Source: Pseudomonadota bacterium
GTDB lineage: Bacteria > Pseudomonadota > Gammaproteobacteria > Burkholderiales > Thiobacillaceae
Assembly: GCA_021847385.1 (NCBI GenBank)
Contig: JAJZTV010000044.1
Span: forward strand, 1 to 11,384
Reading direction: 5' to 3'
Length of the DNA stretch: 11,384 nucleotides
Part shown: in pieces, positions 1-7,597 of the stretch
Position numbering within the stretch: position 1 is the first letter of the stretch
Layout: each line of letters begins with the position of its first letter
The notes under the pieces: model-generated
What the model saw: the letters and a program-made list of their open reading frames with translations, nothing else
What the model was told of the DNA's origin: nothing
The model's database searches: none
Program-made: the position numbers and the translations under genes

Positions 1-29
1 GAAAAGCACGCCTCCCATGCCGCCCCCGA

Positions 30-1403
30 TCAGAAGAAACCCAGGCCGACCTGGAACAGTTTTTCCACCTTGGGGATCAGGCGTTTGTTCGGCACGAACA
101 GGATGATGTGGTCCCCGGCCTCGATCAAGGTGTCGTGGTGGGCGATCATGACCTCGTCGCCGCGCAGGATCGCGCCGATGCTGACCCCTTCCGGCAGCTC
201 AACCTCCTCGATCCGGCGGCCGACCAGCCTGGAGGCGTTGCGGTCGCCATGCACCACCGCCTCCATCGCCTCCACGGCGCCACGGCGCAGGCTATGCACC
301 GCCGCCAAATCGCCGCGGCGGATATGGGTGAGCAGTGGGCCGATGGTGGCCTGCGCCGGCGACAGCGCGATGTCGATGTCGCCACCTTGCAAGAGATCGA
401 CATAGGTCGACCGGTTGATCAAGGCGACGACCTTGCGCGCGCCCATGCGCTTGGCCAACAGGGCGGCCATGATGTTGTCCTCGTCGTCGTTGGTCAGGGC
501 GCAAAACACGTCCATGTCCTCGATGCCTTCCTGCAGCAGCAGTTCCTCATCGGTGGCATCGCCGACCAGCACCAGGCATTGCTTAAGCTGCGCAGCCAAG
601 TTTTCGGCATTCTTCTTGTTGCGGTCGATCAGCTTGACCTCGTAGTCCCGCTCCAGATTGGCCGCCAGGCGGCTGCCGATATTGCCGCCGCCGGCGATCA
701 TCACCCGACGCACGCTCTTGTCAGCGCGGCGCATCTCCTTCATCACCGCTCGGATGTTCTCGGTCGCGGCGAGGAAGAAGACCTCGTCGCCATCCTCGAT
801 CACGGTGCGGCCCTCGGGTACGAACATGCGGTCGCGTCGGAACACCGCCGCGACGCGGGCATCGAGCTTGGGCAGATGCTTGCGGATATCACGCAATTCA
901 TGGCCGACCAACGGACCGCCGAAGTGGGCGCGCATCGCGACCAAGCGGATGCGGCCCTCGGCGAAATCAACCACCTGCAAGGCCTCGGGGTAATCGATCA
1001 GGCGGCGTAGATAATCGGTGACCTCTTGCTCGGGACTGATGACGTAATCGACCGCCATGTTCTCCGGCGCGAACAGGGCGGCGTGCTGCATGTAATCGAC
1101 CGAACGGATGCGTGCGATCTTGGTCGGGATATTGAACAGGGTGGCGGCCAGCTTGCAGGCCAGCATGTTGATCTCGTCGTTCTGGGTCACCGCTACCAGC
1201 ATGTCGGCATCCTCGGCGCCGGCTTGACGCAATATCGAGGGGTGCGAGGCCGGGCCGCAGACCGTGCGCAGATCGTAACGATCTTGCAGCCAGGCCAGCT
1301 TGGCCTCGTCGATATCGACCACGGTGATGTCGTTGGCCTCGGAGACCAAACTAGCAGCCAAGTTGGATCCGACTTGGCCGGCCCCGAGGATGATGATCTT
1401 CAT
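30..1403 (-). CDS. trkA: Trk potassium uptake system, NAD-binding regulatory subunit TrkA
   Basis: Cytoplasmic peripheral subunit that binds NAD(H) and gates the TrkH/TrkG potassium channel. The 457 residues match the usual TrkA length of about 458. Two tandem RCK units are visible. The first starts with a Rossmann motif GAGQVG (7-12) and an acidic strand-2 end at D30. The second has GGGNIG (238-243) and D260. Each is followed by a TrkA-C domain, around 140-222 and 368-452. The ATG at 1403 is preceded by a purine-rich GGGACGGGC. The gene lies 34 bases downstream of ntrX and is probably the distal part of the htpX-to-trkA transcript. It ends 29 bases from the window edge, where trkH is expected but cannot be confirmed. 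Nothing looks broken. The assignment is very secure. Confidence 0.97.
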   Translation of the reverse strand: MKIIILGAGQVGSNLAASLVSEANDITVVDIDEAKLAWLQDRYDLRTVCGPASHPSILRQAGAEDADMLVAVTQNDEINMLACKLAATLFNIPTKIARIRSVDYMQHAALFAPENMAVDYVISPEQEVTDYLRRLIDYPEALQVVDFAEGRIRLVAMRAHFGGPLVGHELRDIRKHLPKLDARVAAVFRRDRMFVPEGRTVIEDGDEVFFLAATENIRAVMKEMRRADKSVRRVMIAGGGNIGSRLAANLERDYEVKLIDRNKKNAENLAAQLKQCLVLVGDATDEELLLQEGIEDMDVFCALTNDDEDNIMAALLAKRMGARKVVALINRSTYVDLLQGGDIDIALSPAQATIGPLLTHIRRGDLAAVHSLRRGAVEAMEAVVHGDRNASRLVGRRIEEVELPEGVSIGAILRGDEVMIAHHDTLIEAGDHIILFVPNKRLIPKVEKLFQVGLGFF

Positions 1404-1437
1404 GGTTAGCCCGTCCCGAGAGGCTCGACGCGTCGAA

Positions 1438-2694
1438 CTAGGATTCTTTCTTGGTCGGCAACTGAATGCCTAGCTGCTTGAGTTTGCGGTAGAGGTGGGT
1501 ACGCTCCAGGCCGGAGCGCTCGGCCACCCGGGTCATGTTGCCGCCGCAAGCGGCGAGCAAGGCCTCCAGATAGCCGCGCTCGAAAATCTCCCGGGCATCC
1601 TTCAGCGGCAGCTCCAGGTTCAGATCGGCCACGGCCTTTTCTTCCGCCTGATCGTTGCCCATCTGCGCACCGACCTCGGCCAGATCGATCTCTTCGCTCA
1701 ACGCCGTTATCGCCAAACTACGCACGCGCGCGCGCAATTCGTCGATATTGCCGGGCCAGTTGAATTGGCTCAGTGCCGCCAGCGCGGTCTCGCTGAATCG
1801 CCGTGCCGGCAAACCCTGTTCTTCGACCACGCGCTTGAGTTCGGCCTGGGCCAAAGCCGCGATGTCTTCCTTGTGCTCGCGCAGGGGCGGTACCCGGACG
1901 GCGGCCTGGGTCAAGGCATTGTAGAGGTCCTTCGAATAGGCACCGTCCAAGGCCTTTTGCGCAAGGTTTTGCGCGGTCGCGCAGACGATGCGGACTTGGA
2001 ACTCGCCGCGCCGCGACAACAGCAGCAGCAAACCCTTTTGCTGCAGGGGCGTCAGGTCGGCGACCTCGCGCAAGAACAGCAAACCACCCTTGGTTCGGTT
2101 CAGCCACTCGATCGGCCGCTCGGCCAGATCGACCATGCTGTCCGGCGCGAACCAAGGCGAATCGGGCACATGCAAATAGCGCGCGCAGGCCTCGGCACCG
2201 GCGCCGGACTCGGCCGTGACCAACAAGGGCGCGGAGACGCTGGCCACTTGCTTGAGTCGCTGTGCCAAGCCCTGAATCGCCGGACTGCTGCCCAGACCGT
2301 CGAGATTGCAGGCCGGGGCCCGCACCGTCGCACGCGACTTGAGCGCACGCGTAACGGTATCCAGGAGGTGATCGTAGGGGACCGGCTTTTCCAGATAATC
2401 AAACGCGCCCATACGGGTGGCTTCAACCGCGGTGTGAATCGTGCCATGGCCGGACATCATCACCACCGGCATCGTGAGCAGGCCCTCGGTGGACCATTCG
2501 CGCAGCAAGGTGATGCCGTCCACGTCCGGCATCCAGATGTCGAGCAACACGAGGGCCGGCTCCTTGGCCAAGCGCTCGCTGCGCGCCGCCACGCCGTTCT
2601 CCGCCAGACGCACTTCGTAGCCTTCGTCCTCGAGGATTTCGCGCATCAACTCGCGGATACCCGCCTCGTCGTCAACGACCAGAATTTCACTCAT
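1438..2694 (-). CDS. ntrX: NtrX-type response regulator with degenerate sigma-54 activator (AAA+) domain
   Basis: Response regulator partner of NtrY, 418 residues, cytoplasmic. The receiver domain (about 1-120) looks functional: acidic pair D8/D9, phospho-acceptor D52 in LDIWMPD, S81 and K103. The C-terminal Fis-type helix-turn-helix (about 370-412) is intact. The central AAA+ region (about 133-330) is clearly homologous to NtrC-family activators but degenerate. Walker A reads AESGAGAE (161-168, Lys to Ala), Walker B reads LLFLREV (Asp to Arg at 209), and the arginine-finger stretch is SKDLYNAL (254-261) with no arginine. The sensor II motif is WPGNIDEL, with Asp in place of Arg at 318. About 23 residues covering the GAFTGA loop are missing around 176-200. 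The frame is open throughout, so this is not a pseudogene. It overlaps ntrY by 8 bases, and a GAGG lies 6 bases before its ATG. Inference: it binds DNA under phosphorylation control but does not remodel sigma-54 polymerase. Confidence 0.92.
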   Translation of the reverse strand: MSEILVVDDEAGIRELMREILEDEGYEVRLAENGVAARSERLAKEPALVLLDIWMPDVDGITLLREWSTEGLLTMPVVMMSGHGTIHTAVEATRMGAFDYLEKPVPYDHLLDTVTRALKSRATVRAPACNLDGLGSSPAIQGLAQRLKQVASVSAPLLVTAESGAGAEACARYLHVPDSPWFAPDSMVDLAERPIEWLNRTKGGLLFLREVADLTPLQQKGLLLLLSRRGEFQVRIVCATAQNLAQKALDGAYSKDLYNALTQAAVRVPPLREHKEDIAALAQAELKRVVEEQGLPARRFSETALAALSQFNWPGNIDELRARVRSLAITALSEEIDLAEVGAQMGNDQAEEKAVADLNLELPLKDAREIFERGYLEALLAACGGNMTRVAERSGLERTHLYRKLKQLGIQLPTKKES

Positions 2695-4822
2695 CGGCAG
2701 CCTCGCCCTCCATAGGCGGTAGTGTAATCGTTATACACGCGCCGTGGGGCTGCGCGTTACGCACCTCGATCGCGCCACCATGCTCGTCCACGATCTTCTT
2801 CACGATGGTCAGGCCCAAGCCGGTGCCTTTGGGCTTGGTCGTGGCATAGGGCTCGAACAAGCGGCGGAGCAAGTGCTCCGGGAAACCCGGGCCGTTGTCG
2901 CCGATGCGCAATTCGACGCCGCGCAGGCCGCGCCCAGTGGCGATCCGCAGTTGCGGTTCCATCGTTTCAGCCAAGGCCTCTTTCGCATTCTTCACCAAAT
3001 TGTGCAGCACCTGACGCAGCAAGGTCGGGTCGCCGGCGACCTTGGGCAAACCCTCTTCCAGCGCGATCTGCATCGGCACTTGACCCTCATACAGCACCAA
3101 GACCTCCTGCACCAAGGCATTGAGATCGATCCCCTCGATGCGGGCGGCAGGCAGTTTGGCATACTCGGCGAAGGCGTCGACCAAGCCCTTCATCGCACCG
3201 ACCTGGCCGACGATGGTCTCGGTCGCCCGGGTCAGCATCTGGCGCGACGGCTCATCCAATTTGTCGGCGAGTTTGCGCTGCATCCGCTCGGCCGACAAGC
3301 GAATCGGCGTCAAGGGGTTCTTGATCTCGTGCGCCATGCGGCGCGCCACCTCGCCCCAGGCGGCGTCGCGTTGCGCGCGAATCAGCTCGGTGATGTCGTC
3401 GAAGGCCAGTACCCGGTCGCTATCGACCTCGCCGGTCAGCGGTGCGCCACGCGCAAGCAGTACGCGCATGCCGTTGCCGCTGTCATATTCCATTTCGCCC
3501 TGCCAAAGGCCGCCCTCGGCCTCGATGAAACTGTGCTCCATCTCGCCGGCAACGCCGGCTAGGCCGCTGCCAGGTTCGCCCAGCTCGGCCAGGCGGTGCC
3601 CCACCAAATCGACGGCGGCCACACCTAACGCTTGGGCCGCGGCGGCGTTCACGGTGCGCACGACATAATCGGGGCTCAAGGTGATCACGCCGGTGCTCAC
3701 ACTGCCGAGGATGCTTTCCAGATAGGCCTTGGCCTCTTGCAGCATATCCTGATTCTGTTGCGCCTCGGCACGGGCATCGGCCAACTGCCGGGTCATGCGG
3801 TTGAACGACTGGGTCAGCATGCCCAGCTCGTCTTGGCTGGCCGAGGCCTGCACTTGGCTGAAGTCGCCGCGCGCCACCGCGCGGGTACCGCGTGCCAGGG
3901 CCCGCAGCGGTGCCGCCATGCGTTCGGACAGGATGAAGGCCAGCGAGATCGCCGAGAACAAGGCCAGGGCCAAAGCCAAGGTCAGCGAGAAGCCGTACAG
4001 GCGTTTGAGCCCGATGCGCGACAAGGCCAGCTCCTGGTAGCTGCTGTGCGCCGCCTCGACTTCGCGCGCATCGCGCACGAGTTGCGAGGGGATCGGCTGT
4101 GCCAAATACAGTACCCGTATGCTCTCGTCCAAGCTCAGCAAATTGACCGGCACCGCCGCGCGCACGACCAAGCCCTGGCCATCGGCGGTCGGCTCGACGC
4201 GCGACCAGGGCTGTTGCAAGCGCACTTGCCAGATGGCCGTGCTGCTCGGTGGCACGGGTGCCAGCCCGCCTTTATCGGCCGACGCAAAACCGAGCAGATG
4301 GCCTTCCAGGTCGTATAGCCCCGCCTCCTGCACGACCATCGTTTCGCGCAGATCGTTCAGACGCAAGGTTTGTAGTGTTGGTGGCATCTCGGCCAGCTGG
4401 TTCGCCATGCCCTCGGCTTTTTTCACCAGATCGCGGCGCACGTGCTCCAAGGCCGATTGGCCCAGACTCAGGCCGCCTTGCAAAGCGCGCTCCATGCGCA
4501 CGTCGAACCACGATTCGATCGAACGGGTGAGGAACTGCACCGACACCGCGTAGACGATGGCGCCCGGTAGCAGCGCCATCAACACGAAGACCAGCAATAG
4601 GCGCGCGGTGAGGCGGGCGCCGAATACCCCGGCCCGGATGCGGCGCAGCAGGACATAGGCTTGATAGCCGATCAGGCCGACCAGGGATAGCGCGACGACG
4701 CCGGTCAGGGCCAGCAGCAGGGTGAAGTACTCGGCGAGAAAGGCGGTGTTGTCGGCCGCCATGGACAGCAGCGCAATCAGCACCGCGCCGGCCACCAAGC
4801 TCAGGGTGACGAGCGCGATCAT
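2687..4822 (-). CDS. ntrY: NtrY-type membrane sensor histidine kinase
   Basis: Inner-membrane sensor kinase that should phosphorylate NtrX, 711 residues. Hydrophobic segments at about 3-20, 34-57 and 74-95 are followed by a roughly 180-residue extracytoplasmic sensor region (98-275) and a fourth membrane segment at 277-298. Then come a HAMP linker (about 298-350), a short coiled stretch, a PAS domain (about 365-480), the HisKA dimerisation helix with phospho-acceptor H498 in MAHEIKNPLTPI, and a HATPase domain. The ATPase domain has an N box (N612 in NLVKNA), G1 DNGPG (642-646) and G2 GTGLGL (666-671). All catalytic elements are present, in contrast to the damaged ATPase domain of NtrX. Its start follows the DUF4390 stop by one base and shows no strong ribosome-binding site, suggesting translational coupling. 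In other proteobacteria NtrYX is linked to nitrogen or redox and respiratory control; the signal here is unknown. Confidence 0.95.
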   Translation of the reverse strand: MIALVTLSLVAGAVLIALLSMAADNTAFLAEYFTLLLALTGVVALSLVGLIGYQAYVLLRRIRAGVFGARLTARLLLVFVLMALLPGAIVYAVSVQFLTRSIESWFDVRMERALQGGLSLGQSALEHVRRDLVKKAEGMANQLAEMPPTLQTLRLNDLRETMVVQEAGLYDLEGHLLGFASADKGGLAPVPPSSTAIWQVRLQQPWSRVEPTADGQGLVVRAAVPVNLLSLDESIRVLYLAQPIPSQLVRDAREVEAAHSSYQELALSRIGLKRLYGFSLTLALALALFSAISLAFILSERMAAPLRALARGTRAVARGDFSQVQASASQDELGMLTQSFNRMTRQLADARAEAQQNQDMLQEAKAYLESILGSVSTGVITLSPDYVVRTVNAAAAQALGVAAVDLVGHRLAELGEPGSGLAGVAGEMEHSFIEAEGGLWQGEMEYDSGNGMRVLLARGAPLTGEVDSDRVLAFDDITELIRAQRDAAWGEVARRMAHEIKNPLTPIRLSAERMQRKLADKLDEPSRQMLTRATETIVGQVGAMKGLVDAFAEYAKLPAARIEGIDLNALVQEVLVLYEGQVPMQIALEEGLPKVAGDPTLLRQVLHNLVKNAKEALAETMEPQLRIATGRGLRGVELRIGDNGPGFPEHLLRRLFEPYATTKPKGTGLGLTIVKKIVDEHGGAIEVRNAQPHGACITITLPPMEGEAADE

Positions 4823-4823
4823 G

Positions 4824-5402
4824 TCAGAATTTTACGAGCCAACGAATCCAGTCGGAATCCATCTGCCAGCGGTCGGAAGCGAAGGCGCTGACCTGCAAAG
4901 GCTTGGGCAGTTGCGACGGGTCGATGCGCATCCGCACCGCCGCCCGGTAAGTGACCTTTTTCTTAACCTGCTGGCGCTCGACCACGGCCCAGTCGTTCAG
5001 GCTGCCGACCGCGGCCAAGGCCTCGGCCAGGCTGTCGTAATTGGCCAGGCGGCCGGCGGTATTGAGCACAAAGCTGCGCAGCAGCGCGTTATAACTCAGC
5101 TTCAGGGTGCGCGTCGTATCCGCGATGCCCTCGGCCAGCCAATAGTCGCGTGGCCGCTCCATCTCGAATTCCTGGATGAAGGTGATGGTCACGCCGCGCT
5201 TGAGCGCTTCATCCAATTTGTCGTTGAGTTGCACCTCGAAACCGCCACTCAGCACGTAATGCTCTTCGCGCGGCAACAATTCGAAGTGCTTGGCCAGGAT
5301 GCCTTCCGCCCGGCCAGGCATAGCCACCGCCGCCAGGGCCAGCCCCAGCACGGCAACAAGAAACTTACGCCTTGACCAAGCGAGCATAGAAAAATCCGTC
5401 AT
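4824..5402 (-). CDS. DUF4390 family secreted protein with twin-arginine-like signal
   Basis: Conserved proteobacterial protein of unknown function, 192 residues, recognised as DUF4390 by its sequence and its place between rsmB and ntrY. The N-terminus carries a basic stretch SRRKFL (10-15), then a hydrophobic run (16-28) and a likely cleavage site after PGRA (A32), so the mature protein should be periplasmic or membrane-attached. The remainder looks like a beta-rich soluble domain with no catalytic motif that I recognise. The SRRxFL pattern and the arginine just before the cleavage site resemble Tat substrates, but a Sec signal is also possible. An ATG at 5387 (residue 6) is an alternative start with GGA upstream. 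The longer start overlaps rsmB by 38 bases. Close coupling to ntrY suggests a link to sensing by NtrY, which is inference only. Confidence 0.88.
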   Translation of the reverse strand: MTDFSMLAWSRRKFLVAVLGLALAAVAMPGRAEGILAKHFELLPREEHYVLSGGFEVQLNDKLDEALKRGVTITFIQEFEMERPRDYWLAEGIADTTRTLKLSYNALLRSFVLNTAGRLANYDSLAEALAAVGSLNDWAVVERQQVKKKVTYRAAVRMRIDPSQLPKPLQVSAFASDRWQMDSDWIRWLVKF

Positions 5403-6636
5403 GCAGAGAATTGGGCAGCCATTGTCCGTCGATCGCTTCGGGCAAGCTCAACGGCTCGAGTCGGGCATCGGCGTGCCGGGCCAGAAAGGCCTGCACCCGC
5501 GCCTCGTTTTCCTGTCGGAAGACGCTACACGTGGCATAGAGCAATTTACCACCGGCTTTCAGGGTAGACCATAAAGCCTCCAGCAATCGGTCCTGCTCTT
5601 TTGTCAGGCTTTCAACATCGGAGACACGCTTGAGCCATTTGCCATCGGGATGCCGACGGACCACACCGGAGGCGGAGCAGGGGGCATCGAGCAGGATGCG
5701 GTCGAACGGCCGGCCGTCCCACCAAGCTTGAGGATTGCCGGCATCGGCGGCGGCCAGCTCGGCCTTTAGGTCCAGCCGCTCCAGGTTCTGCCGCACCCGG
5801 TCGAGCCGGGCCGGATCGCTGTCCAGGGCCAGCAGATCGAGATCGTGCCGTTCCAGCAGGTGGGCGGTCTTGCCACCGGGCGCAGCGCAGGCATCCAGCA
5901 CCCGCATGCCGTCGGCGCAGTCGAGTAAGGCGGCGGCCGCCTGCGCGCCGACATCCTGGACCGAGACCCAGCCCGAGGCCCAGCCGGGCAGCTCCGCCAC
6001 CGGCCGCGGCTTCGATAGGGTGAGCGCCCACTCACCTGTCACCGCGGCCTCGATCCCGGCCTCATGCAGCGCCGCCCGATAGGCCGGCAAACTTGTGCGG
6101 CGGCCGTTCACGCGCAGGCTCATCGGCGGGTGTTGCATGGCCGACTCCAGCACGGCCTGCCATCGGTCGGGCCAATCGGCCTGAAGGCGAGCGATCCACC
6201 AAGCGGGAAAGTTCCAGCGCGCCCCGGGGTCTTGTGCGGCCAGACTCGCCAACGCGTCCTGGCGCCGCAGAAAATTGCGCAACACGGCATTGGCCAACCC
6301 GCGCGCCTTGGGTTGGCGCGCGGCGACGTTGGCCACGGTCTCGTTGACTACGGCATAGGCCGGCGCGCTGGTCTGGGCCAGTTCATACAGGCCGATCAGC
6401 AACAAACCGCGCAAGCCTGGATCGCTCAACGGCCGGCTCAACAGCTGGTCGAGGCAAAACCCCAGTTGTCCATAATGGCGCAAGGTGCCATAGGCCAAGT
6501 CTTGCGCCGCGGCCATGGCCCGTGGGTCGAGCCGGCCTTTACGTAAGGCCGCCAAGGCCGCGGTCAGGCTGCGGCCTTCAAGCAGCACCGCCGACACAAG
6601 GTCGGCGGCAAGGGCGCGGGCATTCGGTTTGGACAA
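5365..6636 (-). CDS. rsmB: 16S rRNA (cytosine-967-C5)-methyltransferase RsmB
   Basis: SAM-dependent methyltransferase that modifies C967 of 16S rRNA (also called Sun/Fmu). It has 423 residues, close to the 429 of the E. coli enzyme. The N-terminal NusB-like RNA-binding domain covers about 1-130. The Rossmann methyltransferase domain carries DACAAPGGKT (248-257) for SAM. Both family cysteines are present: C320 in DAPCS (motif IV) and C370 in YATCS (motif VI, the expected nucleophile). The start is TTG at 6636; the next in-frame ATG is at residue 41, inside the NusB-like fold, so TTG is preferred. The htpX stop lies 10 bases upstream, and the 3' end overlaps the DUF4390 gene by 38 bases. The rare start codon and weak upstream GAG suggest low expression or coupling to htpX. 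Confidence 0.96.
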   Translation of the reverse strand: MSKPNARALAADLVSAVLLEGRSLTAALAALRKGRLDPRAMAAAQDLAYGTLRHYGQLGFCLDQLLSRPLSDPGLRGLLLIGLYELAQTSAPAYAVVNETVANVAARQPKARGLANAVLRNFLRRQDALASLAAQDPGARWNFPAWWIARLQADWPDRWQAVLESAMQHPPMSLRVNGRRTSLPAYRAALHEAGIEAAVTGEWALTLSKPRPVAELPGWASGWVSVQDVGAQAAAALLDCADGMRVLDACAAPGGKTAHLLERHDLDLLALDSDPARLDRVRQNLERLDLKAELAAADAGNPQAWWDGRPFDRILLDAPCSASGVVRRHPDGKWLKRVSDVESLTKEQDRLLEALWSTLKAGGKLLYATCSVFRQENEARVQAFLARHADARLEPLSLPEAIDGQWLPNSLHDGFFYARLVKA

Positions 6637-6646
6637 GATGTCGCGC

Positions 6647-7504
6647 TCAGACGCTGCGGCGCGCGAGCGCGAGCAAGCGCTGGATGCGCTCCTCGGTAGC
6701 GGGGTGGGTGCGGAATAGGCCGGTCAGGCCTTCGCCCCCGGCGAGCGGATTGATGATCATCATCTGCGCGGTCTCCGGATGCAGCTCGGCGGCATCCATG
6801 GGCAGACCGCGGGCATAGGCCTCGATCTTGTGCAAGGCCGAGGCCAGGGCCTCCGGGTCGCCGGAAATCTGCGCACCGCCGCGGTCGGCCCCGAACTCGC
6901 GCGCGCGCGAAATCGCCATCTGGATCAGCATCGCCGCCAAGGGCGCCAGGATCATGACGACGACCTGCACCACCGGGTGCACCCCACGCGCATTGTTGTT
7001 GCCGCCACCAAAGAGGAAACCGAATTGCGCGAGCGAGGAGATCGCGCCGGCCACGGTCGCGGAGAGGGTCGAGATCAGCGTGTCGCGGTTGCGCACATGG
7101 GCCAGCTCGTGCGCCATCACGCCGCGCAATTCGCGCTCGCTCAGCAGGCGCATGATGCCCGTGGTCGCCGCCACCGCCGCGTTCTCCGGATTGCGGCCCG
7201 TGGCAAAGGCGTTGGGTTGCGGCTCGTCGATGACATAGACCCGCGGCATGGGCAGACCGGCGCGGCGGGCGAGATCTTGCACCATGGCATAGAACTCGGG
7301 CGCCTCGTGTGGGCCGACCTCCTGCGCGTTATACAGGCGCAGCACCATCTTGTCGGAATTCCAATAAGCCCACAGATTCATCGCGCCGCCGATCAGCAGC
7401 GCAAGCACCATGCCCTGGGCACCACCCATGGCCATGCCGACCGCGCCGAACAGCGCAACGATGGCCGCCATCAGGATCGTGGTCTTAAGCCAGTTGTTCA
7501 ACAT
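6647..7504 (-). CDS. htpX: Membrane zinc metalloprotease HtpX
   Basis: Inner-membrane M48-family protease for quality control of membrane proteins, 285 residues from the chosen start, normal for the family. Two hydrophobic segments lie near the N-terminus (about 8-26 and 29-47) and two more around 145-165 and 179-196. The zinc site is H132-E133-x-x-H136, with the third ligand E203 in AREFGAD. The open frame extends upstream to a TTG at 7525, but the ATG at 7504 gives the typical start MLNNWLKTTI and has a GAGGA nine bases away, so it is preferred. It begins 157 bases after the end of fmt, behind a hairpin and a promoter-like sequence, and probably opens the transcript that runs on through rsmB, DUF4390, ntrYX and trkA. 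In E. coli htpX is heat- and envelope-stress inducible. Confidence 0.97.
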   Translation of the reverse strand: MLNNWLKTTILMAAIVALFGAVGMAMGGAQGMVLALLIGGAMNLWAYWNSDKMVLRLYNAQEVGPHEAPEFYAMVQDLARRAGLPMPRVYVIDEPQPNAFATGRNPENAAVAATTGIMRLLSERELRGVMAHELAHVRNRDTLISTLSATVAGAISSLAQFGFLFGGGNNNARGVHPVVQVVVMILAPLAAMLIQMAISRAREFGADRGGAQISGDPEALASALHKIEAYARGLPMDAAELHPETAQMMIINPLAGGEGLTGLFRTHPATEERIQRLLALARRSV

Positions 7505-7536
7505 CGTTAATGCGTCCTCTATCAAACCAAGCGACG

Positions 7537-7567
7537 ATTAGATGCCGCCGTCGATGAAAAATTCAAG
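7537..7567 (-). promoter_or_regulatory. Putative htpX promoter, sigma-32-like and sigma-70-like elements overlapping
   Basis: Read on the minus strand, CTTGAA (7567-7562) is an exact match to the core of the heat-shock sigma-32 -35 element. Fourteen bases later comes CGGCATCT (7547-7540), matching five of the seven defined positions of CCCCATnT. The same stretch also offers a sigma-70 reading: TTGAAT (7566-7561), 18 bases, then TCTAAT (7542-7537, five of six). Either would start RNA near 7530 and leave a leader of about 26 bases containing the GAGGA site of htpX. Heat-shock control would fit htpX biology. The pattern match is by eye and unproven. Confidence 0.45.
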
Positions 7568-7597
7568 CTTCGTCCAGGCGCCGCGCGGCGTGAAGCT
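7556..7597 (-). terminator. Putative intrinsic terminator after fmt
   Basis: On the minus strand, AGCTTC (7597-7592) and GAAGCT (7571-7566) form the outer stem around a perfect 12-base palindrome CGCCGCGCGGCG (7590-7579). Four bases (TGAA) later comes a run of five T. The element lies about 65 bases beyond the fmt stop. The inner and outer stems are not perfectly continuous, so strength is uncertain. Its T-tract overlaps the -35 region of the proposed htpX promoter, so it may separate the def-fmt transcript from the htpX transcript. The rest of the 157-base gap holds nothing I recognise. Confidence 0.4.

Noticed and set aside
1..18. Possible start of trkH on the minus strand (ATG at 18, reading MGGVLF) with GGGGG upstream.
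   Set aside because: trkH is the expected next gene after trkA, but six codons are too few to identify it or to be sure of the frame.
108..1010. Long open frames on the plus strand opposite trkA, ntrX, ntrY, htpX and fmt (for example 108-1010, 1495-2715 and 7542-8609).
   Set aside because: These are antisense shadows typical of high-GC DNA. Their composition is rich in His, Arg and Gln with no recognisable domain, and the opposite strand has a secure gene in each case.
1721..1736. Sixteen-base alternating purine-pyrimidine run (CA/CG type) that could favour Z-DNA.
   Set aside because: It is short and explained by Arg/Ala codons in ntrX (RARVR region); such runs are common in GC-rich coding DNA.
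1438..2694. ntrX as a pseudogene, because of its damaged ATPase motifs.
   Set aside because: The 418-codon frame is intact, with a good ribosome-binding site and intact receiver and DNA-binding domains, so it reads as a functional protein with changed chemistry.
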